Source: DTHT01 sp037444625
GTDB taxonomy: Bacteria; Acidobacteriota; Terriglobia; Bryobacterales; Bryobacteraceae
Direction of reading: 5' to 3'
Length of the DNA stretch: 64,000 bases
Assembly (NCBI GenBank): GCA_037444625.1
Contig: JBBIMA010000001.1
Coordinates: 1-64,000 of the forward strand
Shown: in pieces, positions 52,926-60,816 of the stretch
How positions within the stretch are numbered: the stretch's first letter is position 1
Layout of the letters: each line of letters begins with the position of its first letter
The notes under the pieces: model-generated
Told to the model about the DNA's origin: nothing
What the model saw: the letters and a program-made list of their open reading frames with translations, nothing else
Database searches by the model: none
Made by a program: the position numbers and the translations under genes

Positions 52926-53946
52926 GGGGCGCTCGGAGCCTGTTTTGCGCCCACCCCAGGCAGCCCGGCCGCCAGCGCCGCCCGATACCGCTCCGCCAGT
53001 CCCACCGTCACCGGATGAGCGGCCTGCCGCAGGGAGTAATTGAGCAATTGCACCACTGCCGGGCGCCCCTGGGGAGCGACCGTGTAATGGGCGTTCAGCG
53101 GGCCGGCGTTCCACAACCGGATCACGTCATGCCGGCGGCCCAGCGGTAAATGAGCATCGAGCGCGGCCAAATACGGGTCGCCGGACTCCTCCTTGGCGAT
53201 CGCCAGGCGCCCCTTGCCCACTCGAAAGACCCGGAAGCGCCCGTGGACGCCCCCCTCCGCCGGCGCCCCGTGCTCGGCGCCCCACTGCGGTCCGGTGATC
53301 AGCAGGCCGCCCGCACGCACAAACGACAGGAGGCTCTCCCGCAGCCGCCCCGAGGCAGGCGCCGCGTCCGGATCAATGACCGTCTTCAGGCCCTCCAGCC
53401 ACCCCTCCTCCGGGGCGGTCTTATCCAGGATCCGGAACGGCAGAGCCCGCCGCGCCAGCAGATTCAGCAGCTCCTCGGCCGGCTCGCGGTTGGGACCCGA
53501 GAAGTCCGACAGAACTCCCAAGACCGCTCGCGGTATGAACTGCCGCCGGCCGCGGTGGGCCTCGAAGAATCGCAGCACCCGCCCGACGGCGGCCAAGGCA
53601 GCCGCCGCCCGGGCGCGGTCCGCCGCCGTGCCTGCCTCCAGGGCGATGACCCAGCGCGCCCCGTAGGCTTCGGCGTCGGCCGCCGCCAGCGCGTAGGCCT
53701 CCGGGCGCAGAATCCGGTTCTCGGGCGGCTCGAACGCCAGCCACACAGGCTTGCCCTTCGCGCGCCGCGCGCCCTCAGACAAGGAATGCCCCGCCGGCGC
53801 GCCTCCTCACCGAGCGCCTCAGATTCCGCGCCCCCGCCGGAAACCACCAGACAGTTGATGGGCGATCCCTCCAGAAGCGTCAGGTACGAGGGATCGCGCC
53901 AGCTCTCCGGCCAGCGTATCGGGATCCATCGCTCGGCTGGGTCCAT
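52925..53946 (-). pseudogene. Remnant of the secreted partner of DUF362
   Basis: A second, broken copy of the protein at 45.2-46.5 kb. MDPAERWIPIRWPESW and LLEGSPINCLVVSGGG match its N-terminus without a signal peptide. Near 53,770-53,790 the frame shifts by one base into EGARRAKGKPVWLAFEPPEN, after which about 280 codons align (RWVIALEAGTAADRA, SFVRAGGLLITGPQWG, PAVVQLLNYSLRQAAHP). The frame then runs out where the DUF362 remnant begins. Sequencing error could explain one shift but not the missing ends. Confidence 0.75.
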
Positions 53947-53960
53947 TGCCGGCCCGCCCC

Positions 53961-55064
53961 TCAACCCTCCGAATTCACCAACTGGATGAGCGCCTGAATG
54001 TAGCCGAAGGCGAATGCGAAGGCCTGCCGGCCGCCTTCATCACCCTCGATGCGCGGGACGTGATCGGGCATGATCATGCCGTCGTAGCCGACCTCCTTGT
54101 AGGTCCGCAGCGCGCGGATCATATCCACGTCCCCGTCGTCCGGGAAGGTCTCCTGGAAGTTGAGAAAGCCCCCGCGGATATTGCGGAAGTGCACGTTGAA
54201 AATCTTCTTGCGTCGCCCGAAGTAGCGGATCACCTCGAAAATCTCCCGGCCGGGATCCGCGAGCATTTCCGCCACCGTGCCCTGGCAGAAATTCAGCCCG
54301 TGGTAGGGGCTGGGAGCGATCTCGACGAAGCGCTTCAGGCCCTCGACGCTGCCCAGCACCCGATGCACCCCGCGAAAACCCTTCTCGCGGGGCATCCCCG
54401 GGTCGTGCGGATGGCAGGCCATCCTGACCTTGTATTCCTCGGCCACCGGGATCACCCGCTCCAGAAAGTACGTGATGCGCTCCCACATCTCATCCGCGCT
54501 CACCGGCCCGGCTTCCGTCAAAGGCGGTTGCTGGGAAGCCTTCTCGTAAACGAACGTGCTGTAACGGGCGCCGCCGCGGCCCCGCGTGGGAGCGGTCCGC
54601 ACCACGCCCAGGATCGTGAGGTTGTACTTGAGCGCCGGAATCCCCGCCCGGCCCGCGTTGCGGATCATCCGGCAGATGGCGTCAATCTCCCGGTCCCGCT
54701 CCGGGCTGCGTCCCAGCATGATGTTGGGATGCTCGGCCCGCTCGATCGGAACCGAGCTCAGCGGCAGCGGCACCATCTCCAACCGGATGCCGAAGGATTC
54801 CACCCGCTCGCGCAGCCGGCTGAGGCCCTCGACTGACCAGGCTTCATCCAGCCTGCGCGAGGGCAGCGCGCTGCAAATGTGGTTGACCCCGAAGGCCGCC
54901 AGCACGCGCAGGATGTCGTCGCTCGAGCCGTGCTGGGTCCCGGCCTTCAAGGAAGTCTTCGCGCCGCCCGCCCGCCGGGCCGGCGCTGCGGCCAGAGCGG
55001 CTTCGGCCCGGCGTTCGCCCAACGCCGCTGCGGCCGAGAGGGTCAGGAAGTTCCGGCGAATCAT
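53961..55064 (-). CDS. Mannonate dehydratase-like (UxuA) protein with export leader
   Basis: 367 residues. Metal-site segments typical of UxuA are visible: KVRMACHPHDPGMPR, HGLNFCQGTVAEML, NVHFRNIRGGFLNFQETFPD and DGDVDMIRALRTYKEVG, then DGMIMPDHVPRIEG. UxuA dehydrates mannonate in glucuronate breakdown and is normally cytoplasmic, yet the start MIRRNFLTLSAAAALG is a twin-arginine-like leader, so an exported relative is likely. A TATCCT box lies 7 bases before ATG. It precedes the decayed pair on the same strand. Confidence 0.78.
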   Translation of the reverse strand: MIRRNFLTLSAAAALGERRAEAALAAAPARRAGGAKTSLKAGTQHGSSDDILRVLAAFGVNHICSALPSRRLDEAWSVEGLSRLRERVESFGIRLEMVPLPLSSVPIERAEHPNIMLGRSPERDREIDAICRMIRNAGRAGIPALKYNLTILGVVRTAPTRGRGGARYSTFVYEKASQQPPLTEAGPVSADEMWERITYFLERVIPVAEEYKVRMACHPHDPGMPREKGFRGVHRVLGSVEGLKRFVEIAPSPYHGLNFCQGTVAEMLADPGREIFEVIRYFGRRKKIFNVHFRNIRGGFLNFQETFPDDGDVDMIRALRTYKEVGYDGMIMPDHVPRIEGDEGGRQAFAFAFGYIQALIQLVNSEG

Positions 55065-55071
55065 CCCCGCA

Positions 55072-55077
55072 AGGATA
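55072..55077 (-). promoter_or_regulatory. -10 box of a probable leaderless mRNA
   Basis: On the minus strand TATCCT, then 7 bases, then the ATG of the UxuA-like gene; no Shine-Dalgarno. It lies just after the end of the envelope operon. Confidence 0.45.
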
Positions 55078-55103
55078 CCACCCGCCCCGACCCCCGCACG
55101 GCC

Positions 55104-56552
55104 TCAGTGCCGCTCGACCCGCAGCCGGCCGCCCTCGGTCTCGATCTCGACCCGGCTGCCGTGCCTCTCCCGCGGCGCGACCAGCGCGACCCCGGTGTCC
55201 TTGCGCACCGTGATCGCTCCCCGCGAGGTCTCCAGCGACAGCAGCGGCCCGGCGGCGCCCCCGCTCAGCAGCGCGCCGTGGGGGCCCTCGCTTTCCTCTT
55301 TGAGCACCGGGCCGAACTGGTTCAGCACGCGGCCCCGCCCTGTCCGGGCGCGCAACTGGAAGGCGGCGGTTTCCACCAGCGCCAGCTCGATGTCCCCCGC
55401 CCGGGTCTTCACCTGGATGGGACCCAGGGCTGTCTCGCCCGGACGCAGCCGGACGTCCCCGCCGTCCACCGTGATCTCGGCGCCCCGCGTAAAGCCGTCC
55501 AGTTCAACGTCCCGCGAGCGGGTGCTGGTGAAGCGGATCGGCCCTTCCAGCCGGACACCGCTCAGCTCGCCCAGGTCCATCTGCACCTGGCCCGGAATGC
55601 TCTCCAGCCGCAAAGTGGTTTGCGGATTGTGAAAGTGCAGCCCCTTGGACAGGCCGGCGAACCTCAGATCCCCCGAGTAGAAACCCTCGACCGTCACCGG
55701 CCCCTGGATCTTCTCCAGCTCCAGGTCCCTGCCCCGTCCGCCCGCGATGTCCACCGGCCCCTTCGCGTTCACCACCCGGATCAGATCACTGCGGCGAACG
55801 TTCACCCGAACCCCTCCGCCGATGTTCTGCAAGCGCACCCCTGCGTTGTCGCTGGTGATTTCCACGCTGCCTTCCAGATCGCTGATCTCGAAGTCTCCCT
55901 CCCTGCCGCGCGCCTCCAGGCTGGCTCCGCGCGGCAAGGCGACCTCCAGCTCGGCCGCGATCTTGTATTCCGCCCCCACGCGGTCCAGGTTGGTCCGGAT
56001 GACGATGCGCTCCCCCGTCCCGGAGATCTCCACCGGGCTCCGGCGGTCCGCCCCGGCGGCGTCGCTCTCCTCCAGCGCCCGCACCGTCTTGCGCCCGCTC
56101 ACCCGGATCTCCGCCCCTTCCACGCCGCTCACCCGCGCGTTGCCCCGCAGATTCTCCAGGAAAACTCGCGGCGCCGCCCCGGCCGCGTGCCGCTGCTCCG
56201 CAATCGGATAGTCGTAGCTCCGCCCGAACAGCTCCACCCTCTTGCCGGCCAGCCCCGCCAGCCGCTCCCACGGACGATACCGATAGGCTGCGTACAGGCC
56301 CGAGCCGATCAGGCAGATCAGAACCACCGCCGCCCACTCTCCGCCCGAGACGCCGCTGGCCGGCAGCGGCAGACCGCGCAACCGCCAGACGACAATCTCC
56401 AGCAGCCGCAACACGCCCCAGCCGATCAGCAGGTGCGGCCAGTAGCGCCCAAGGGTCTCCAATATCGGCAGTTCCGGACGTAGCGTGTTCATCAGCAACA
56501 GCCCGCCCACCGCGATCAAAAGCAACGGCCCGACCAAGGAACGCGGTCTCAT
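55104..56552 (-). CDS. Membrane protein with LiaI/LiaF-like helices and a DUF4097 toastrack-type domain
   Basis: 482 residues. The first 55 form a two-helix unit (VGPLLLIAVGGLLLMNTL and YWPHLLIGWGVLRLLEIVV); a third helix is AAVVLICLIGSGLYAAYRY. From about residue 120 an extended beta-strand repeat region runs to the end (EISDLEGSVEITSDNAGVRL, IRVVNAKGPVDIAGGRG, GEIDV-like repeats), matching DUF4097, a toastrack-type fold tied to envelope stress. It shares ATGA with the gene upstream. Role inferred: envelope sensor or output of the ECF sigma unit. Confidence 0.78.
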   Translation of the reverse strand: MRPRSLVGPLLLIAVGGLLLMNTLRPELPILETLGRYWPHLLIGWGVLRLLEIVVWRLRGLPLPASGVSGGEWAAVVLICLIGSGLYAAYRYRPWERLAGLAGKRVELFGRSYDYPIAEQRHAAGAAPRVFLENLRGNARVSGVEGAEIRVSGRKTVRALEESDAAGADRRSPVEISGTGERIVIRTNLDRVGAEYKIAAELEVALPRGASLEARGREGDFEISDLEGSVEITSDNAGVRLQNIGGGVRVNVRRSDLIRVVNAKGPVDIAGGRGRDLELEKIQGPVTVEGFYSGDLRFAGLSKGLHFHNPQTTLRLESIPGQVQMDLGELSGVRLEGPIRFTSTRSRDVELDGFTRGAEITVDGGDVRLRPGETALGPIQVKTRAGDIELALVETAAFQLRARTGRGRVLNQFGPVLKEESEGPHGALLSGGAAGPLLSLETSRGAITVRKDTGVALVAPRERHGSRVEIETEGGRLRVERH

Positions 56553-56755
56553 GACTGACCTCCGTACTCCGGCCCGCTCACCCCGGCCGCCAGCCGTTCC
56601 AGCAACTTCAGCACCCCGTAAACGATCAGCAGCACCGGAAAGGTTCGCGAAAAGGGCTGCCCGCCGGCATACTCCCAACTGAACAGCGCTCCCAGCGTGA
56701 TCAGCATGATCGGGCCGCGCACCGCCCGCAGCAAAGCACTCCTACCGGTTTCCAT
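56549..56755 (-). CDS. Small LiaI/LiaF-like membrane protein
   Basis: 68 residues, essentially one two-helix unit: RGPIMLITLGALFSWEYAGG and FPVLLIVYGVLKLLERLAAG. The unit recurs in both neighbours. GGAGG stands 7 bases before the ATG; a longer start 11 codons upstream would overlap the previous gene more. The stop shares ATGA with the DUF4097 gene. Confidence 0.72.
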   Translation of the reverse strand: METGRSALLRAVRGPIMLITLGALFSWEYAGGQPFSRTFPVLLIVYGVLKLLERLAAGVSGPEYGGQS

Positions 56756-57404
56756 TGCCCGCCTCCCCGCCGTTGCCTCGCGGACCAAGCCCGGTCAACC
56801 GGCAGTACAGCATGTACCCCCCCAGGCCGATCAACAACACCGGCCAGTACCGCACGACCCGCTCGAACTGCAACAGGTCCAGGTTGTTCAAAAGGAACAG
56901 GACCCCGAGGGCAATCAACAGCACCGGACCCACCGGGAACCCCCGACTCGGGCTGCGCATCGGCAGCAGGCTCGAGAATTCGTCCACCGCCTGGCCGAGC
57001 TGGCGCCGCCGCGCCGTATGATACGCCTCGAACGGCATGTAGATGTAGAAGATGGCTATCAGAAAGCCGAACAGCGGCTCGAATCCCCGAGCGCCGCCCG
57101 AGCTTGTGATGCTGATCAGCAGTCCGAAGATCACCACGTGGACCAGTCCCTTGGCGTACTGGCCGTTGTAAATGGCTCCCACGCCCGGGATCAGGCCCAG
57201 CAGGAACGCCAGCCCGGGCGAGCTGCCGCCCACCGGCGCGGGCGGCGGAGCAGAGGTCTTGGCCGGGGCCGCAACTTGAGCAGGCAGATGCTGCTCGCAA
57301 AAGATGCTCCCTTGGGCCGGGCGCTGGCAGGCTGCGCACAGCGGCTGCCCGCAAGTGCGGCAGTAAGCCGCTGCCGGGGTGTCGGGGTGATTCATGCAGT
57401 TCAT
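56742..57404 (-). CDS. Zinc-ribbon membrane protein with TM2-like and LiaI-like segments
   Basis: 220 residues. The N-terminus MNCMNHPDTPAAAYCRTCGQ and LCAACQRPAQGSIFCEQH holds Cys/His pairs of B-box type. After a Pro/Ala linker comes a TM2-like hairpin (LAFLLGLIPGVGAIYNGQYA and VVIFGLLISI), then another helix, and finally a LiaI/LiaF-like pair (GPVLLIALGVLFLLNNLDLL and YWPVLLIGLGGYMLYCRL). AAGGAG precedes the start. Possibly links a zinc-binding cytosolic head to the membrane. Confidence 0.75.
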   Translation of the reverse strand: MNCMNHPDTPAAAYCRTCGQPLCAACQRPAQGSIFCEQHLPAQVAAPAKTSAPPPAPVGGSSPGLAFLLGLIPGVGAIYNGQYAKGLVHVVIFGLLISITSSGGARGFEPLFGFLIAIFYIYMPFEAYHTARRRQLGQAVDEFSSLLPMRSPSRGFPVGPVLLIALGVLFLLNNLDLLQFERVVRYWPVLLIGLGGYMLYCRLTGLGPRGNGGEAGNGNR

Positions 57405-57422
57405 GGCTTGCTATCTCCTTGG

Positions 57423-58082
57423 CTACGGGGAACGGTTCCCCGGGCTGCTCGGCGCGGCCTCGGGCGGCGCGGCCGACGGGCCCCTGGAGCCGGGATCCCG
57501 GGTCGGTTCCGGCTCCGCAGAAGGACCGCCGGATCCCACGCTCTTGGCTTCCTCTTCTTGCAGCAGTTGACTCCACTCGCGAAGCTGTGTTTGGATCTCG
57601 TAGACCACGCGCAGGCTCAGGTAAAACTTCCTCGCTCGATCCCAAGCCCGATGCGCCCGGTCATCCAGCGCCTGCCAGATCTTGGCCGGATGCAGATCCG
57701 CAGGCGTCAACTGGCGCGGGCTGATCCCCGCGAATCGCCCCAGCATCGAGAAGGAAAGAATCGTCATCGCCATGCCCATGGCGAAGCGGGGTTGAAGCAC
57801 CGGCCTCAGCCGCGCCCCCAGCCAAGCCAGCGGACCGCCTGTTGGCCGCGCGCTCTCCGCCGCCCGGCTCGGGATCTGGAACAGGAGCCGCGTCAGCAGC
57901 TCGGGGGGCGGCTCGACCTGCGCCGCACCGGCCATGAAAGCCACCGCCGCGGCCGCATCCCGAGCCAGGGCCGCACACAACGGGCAGGCTTCCAGGTGGC
58001 GCTCCACCTGCCGGCGCTCGGCAGGTCCCAGAACGCCGTCCACGTAGTCGCAGATCAGGGGCTCGAGTTCGCCGCAGCTCAT
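57423..58082 (-). CDS. Zinc-finger anti-sigma factor
   Basis: 219 residues. The N-terminal ZAS motif is intact: MSCGELEPLICDYVDGVLGP, then VERHLEACPLCAAL (HxxxCxxC). One membrane helix (FAMGMAMTILSFSMLGRFAG) lies near residue 105, followed by a probable coiled coil (VVYEIQTQLREWSQLLQEEE) and a Pro/Ser/Ala-rich tail outside. It should bind the ECF factor, whose stop overlaps its ATG, and release it on envelope signals. Confidence 0.85.
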   Translation of the reverse strand: MSCGELEPLICDYVDGVLGPAERRQVERHLEACPLCAALARDAAAAVAFMAGAAQVEPPPELLTRLLFQIPSRAAESARPTGGPLAWLGARLRPVLQPRFAMGMAMTILSFSMLGRFAGISPRQLTPADLHPAKIWQALDDRAHRAWDRARKFYLSLRVVYEIQTQLREWSQLLQEEEAKSVGSGGPSAEPEPTRDPGSRGPSAAPPEAAPSSPGNRSP

Positions 58083-58735
58083 GCCAGCACCCCTTGACGC
58101 CGCAGTATCCGCGCCAGCTCCGCGCGGCCGCGGTTCAGCCGGGATTTTACCGTGCCCTCCGGGATACGCAAAACCTGGGCGATCTCGCGGTACTCCATCC
58201 CTTCCAGATCCCGCAGAATCACGGTCTCCCGCAACTCGGGCGACAGGCGGGCCAGCGCTCCCTGGAGCAGCTCGCTCGCCTCCCTGCCGGCCAGCATCCC
58301 TTCGGTCCGAGAGGCCGGCCCGCTGCGCTCCTCCAACACCGGAAGCTGGTCCTCCAAGGATTCCGTCGCCCGCTCCGTTCGGGTCCGCCGATAATGGTCT
58401 ATCAGAAGGTTGCGGGTCACGCGGCACAGCCAGACCGCAAATGAGCCTTCCCCCGCTCGAAAGCTCTTCAAGCTGCGGAAGACCCGCAGGAAGACCTCCT
58501 GCGTGAGATCCTGCGCCTCCGTGTCGCTGCCCGTGAAACGGTAACAGGCTCCGTAGACGCGCCGGGTGTGGGTCTTGATGAGCTCCTCCCAGGCGGCCTG
58601 TTCGCCGCTCAGGCATCGCTCCACCAGTCGAAGGTCCGGATCCAAGCTCTTTACGGGAGCGCCTGCCCACGCCCAGTCGGCTGGGCGGCGCCGTCCTGCC
58701 GCCGCAAGGCGAATCGAGATGGCGGTGGCTCCCAT
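58079..58735 (-). CDS. ECF sigma factor (RpoE type)
   Basis: 218 residues. Region 2: AWEELIKTHTRRVYGACYRF, AQDLTQEVFLRVFRSLKSF, VWLCRVTRNLLIDHYRR. Region 4: LSPELRETVILRDLEGMEYR and IAQVLRIPEGTVKSRLNRGR. It directs RNA polymerase to stress promoters. The start is set at the ATG with GAGG 6 bases upstream; an ATG eight codons earlier and a TTG 23 codons earlier remain possible. First gene of the five-gene envelope operon. Confidence 0.9.
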   Translation of the reverse strand: MGATAISIRLAAAGRRRPADWAWAGAPVKSLDPDLRLVERCLSGEQAAWEELIKTHTRRVYGACYRFTGSDTEAQDLTQEVFLRVFRSLKSFRAGEGSFAVWLCRVTRNLLIDHYRRTRTERATESLEDQLPVLEERSGPASRTEGMLAGREASELLQGALARLSPELRETVILRDLEGMEYREIAQVLRIPEGTVKSRLNRGRAELARILRRQGVLA

Positions 58736-58904
58736 GGGCTGCCTCGTCCGGGCCTGCATCGGCCGGCGCCCCGCCGCGCCACTCGGGCCGTTCCAGGCTT
58801 CCAATCAGGGAAACGAGGTTCTATCATGGGAAGTTCACCCAAATCCCTGCTCCCGGAGAGGCAATGGCCGCGCTCCCTTGCCCCGGGGACGGGTCGGACC
58901 GCTC

Positions 58905-60086
58905 ATGCAAGGTCCCATTCTAGCCCGATCGGGAAACCGGCGCGAGGCCGAGATCCCGAGCCACAGCCTCACGCCGGGCGACGGCGGCCCCGCAGCCCAG
59001 ACGGGTTCAGGGGCGGCGGCGAACGCGCCGGCCGGGCGCCAACCCGGCCGGCGGCCCTGGTTCTGGCCCCTTCTGGTTCTCATTGTCACTGCCGCCCTGG
59101 CCGCCCTGCTGTACACCCGATGGCGCGAAGCCGGCTTCCGCCCGGCCGTTTTCCTGCGGAGCTTCACTGATCTGGCCCCGGGTTGGCTGGCCGCCTCCGC
59201 CGCTCTCGCTCTGGCCACCTACTACGGGCGAGCCTTGCGCTGGGCCGTGATGCTCCGGTCCGTGAAGCCCCATCCTCGCATATGGAATCTGTTCGCAGCC
59301 ACCGCCGTCGGTTTTACGGCCGTAGTCCTGCTGGGCCGGGCCGGCGAGTTTGTCCGTCCCTACCTGATTGCCAGCAAAGAGAACGTGCCCCTGTCGTCGC
59401 AGGTGGCCGCCTGGGCGCTCGAGCGCATCTACGACCTGCTGGCCGTGTTGATAGTGTTCGGGTTTGCCCTTTCGCAGGTGGGACCCTCGCACGCGGGCCT
59501 CGGACCGGGACTTCAGTGGGCCCTCCGGGTGGGCGGTTACCTGGTGGGGATTGCTTCCGCGCTGTGCTTGACGGTTCTCCTGATCATCCGCCGGTTTTCC
59601 GACGCGGCCCGCCGCCGCCTGCTCGAGAGCCTCGCGTTCTTGCCCGCGCGGCACTTCGAGCGGGCTGAGGGCGTCGTGACCGCCTTCGTCGAGGGATTGG
59701 CTTCGACCCGCCAGGCCGGCGCGCTGGCCCGCCTGGCGGCATACACCGGATTGGAGTGGGGCCTGATCACGTTGGGCTACATCTGCCTGTTCCGGGCCAG
59801 CCCCTGGACTGCCGGTTTCGGCTTGCGCGAGACGGTCATTTTCATGGGCTTCGTTTCGCTGGGCAGTATCGTCCAGATCCCCGGGGTGGGCGGGGGAGTG
59901 CAGGTAGTCTCCGTCGTAGTTCTGGTGGAACTTCTGGGGTTGCCGCTCGAGGTGGCCGCTTCTCTGGCAATCGTCATATGGTCTATTACGTTCGTAGTAA
60001 TAGTGCCGATGGGACTCGGCTTGAGTCTCCGATACGGAATCCAATGGCGCAAAATCGAACGGTTGGATAGTGAGGTGAGCCTGTGA
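58905..60086 (+). CDS. Flippase-like membrane protein (UPF0104/LPG-synthase TM family)
   Basis: 393 residues with about eight membrane helices, such as PWFWPLLVLIVTAALAALLY, WLAASAALALATYYGRALRW, VGFTAVVLLGRAGEFVRPYL and VVSVVVLVELLGLPLEVAAS. The stretch RAGEFVRPYLIASKENVPL and the end SLGSIVQIPGVGGGVQVVSV match the family's core. Members move or modify lipids. The start is uncertain: the chosen ATG has a weak ribosome site, and the frame stays open far upstream. Its stop overlaps the nrdR GTG. Confidence 0.78.
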   Translation: MQGPILARSGNRREAEIPSHSLTPGDGGPAAQTGSGAAANAPAGRQPGRRPWFWPLLVLIVTAALAALLYTRWREAGFRPAVFLRSFTDLAPGWLAASAALALATYYGRALRWAVMLRSVKPHPRIWNLFAATAVGFTAVVLLGRAGEFVRPYLIASKENVPLSSQVAAWALERIYDLLAVLIVFGFALSQVGPSHAGLGPGLQWALRVGGYLVGIASALCLTVLLIIRRFSDAARRRLLESLAFLPARHFERAEGVVTAFVEGLASTRQAGALARLAAYTGLEWGLITLGYICLFRASPWTAGFGLRETVIFMGFVSLGSIVQIPGVGGGVQVVSVVVLVELLGLPLEVAASLAIVIWSITFVVIVPMGLGLSLRYGIQWRKIERLDSEVSL

Positions 60087-60544
60087 ACTGCCCCTTCTGC
60101 GGCCATCGGCACGACAAGGTGGTGGATTCCCGGGAAACCAAGGAGGGCGACGTCATCCGGCGCCGCCGGCAGTGCCTGGCCTGCGACCGGCGCTTCACCA
60201 CCTACGAGCGTATTGACGAAGTCCCTTACATGGTCGTCAAGAAGGACGGGCGACGGGAGAAGTTCGATCGCCAGAAGGTGCTGACCGGCTTGCTTAAGGC
60301 CTGCGAGAAGCGCCCCATAGGCATGGCCAAACTGGCCGAGATCGTGGACCAGGTGGAAGCGCGGCTGATGGAAAGTCCAGAGCGCGAAATTTCTACTACA
60401 GATATAGGAGAGTTCCTTATGGAACGCCTGCGCTCCTTGGACAAGATCGCCTACGTGCGCTTCGCCTCCGTCTACCGCAACTTCCAGGACGAAGAGGCGT
60501 TCTTCAGCGAACTCAAGAGCTTAATGCGCCAGAAGCGTTCCTGA
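60083..60544 (+). CDS. nrdR: Transcriptional repressor NrdR
   Basis: 153 residues. Zinc ribbon with Cys3, Cys6, Cys31 and Cys34 (MNCPFCGHRHDKVVDSRETK, QCLACDRRFTTYE), then an ATP-cone domain (VVKKDGRREKFDRQKVLTGL). NrdR represses ribonucleotide reductase genes in response to dATP/ATP. GTG start with GAGGTGA 5 bases upstream, overlapping the preceding stop (GTGA). No nrd genes are in the window. Confidence 0.95.
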   Translation: MNCPFCGHRHDKVVDSRETKEGDVIRRRRQCLACDRRFTTYERIDEVPYMVVKKDGRREKFDRQKVLTGLLKACEKRPIGMAKLAEIVDQVEARLMESPEREISTTDIGEFLMERLRSLDKIAYVRFASVYRNFQDEEAFFSELKSLMRQKRS

Positions 60545-60656
60545 TCCGGGCGCACTAGGCCCCTGCGCCCTCCCTTGGTCCCCCAAGTGGCCCTGTTCGG
60601 CGGCGGCCCTGATCCATGTAACCAAAACCGCTGCGAGACATCTCCTAAATTGGGGC

Positions 60657-60685
60657 TTAACTTGGCCGCCAAAGGATGCTATGAT
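60657..60685 (+). promoter_or_regulatory. Probable promoter of the primary sigma gene
   Basis: TTAACT and TATGAT are 17 bases apart, with AAAA following. The transcript would carry a leader of about 125 bases before the sigma-factor start, in which I see only short GC hairpins. Confidence 0.5.
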
Positions 60686-60816
60686 AAAAGGCGGCGCCAG
60701 CGCCGGATTTCGCCGTCAACGTTACCGGTAGTGGCCGGGATTCAACACGCCAAAGCGACTCCGCCCCAAAGCCGGGCCCGCGCGTGGGTTGCGGCTCCAA
60801 GGGGGAGGTGAGCCAA

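Noticed and set aside
58651..58842. A small minus-strand frame before the ECF sigma gene
   Set aside because: Overlaps the sigma gene in another frame, no ribosome site, Arg/Pro-rich composition.
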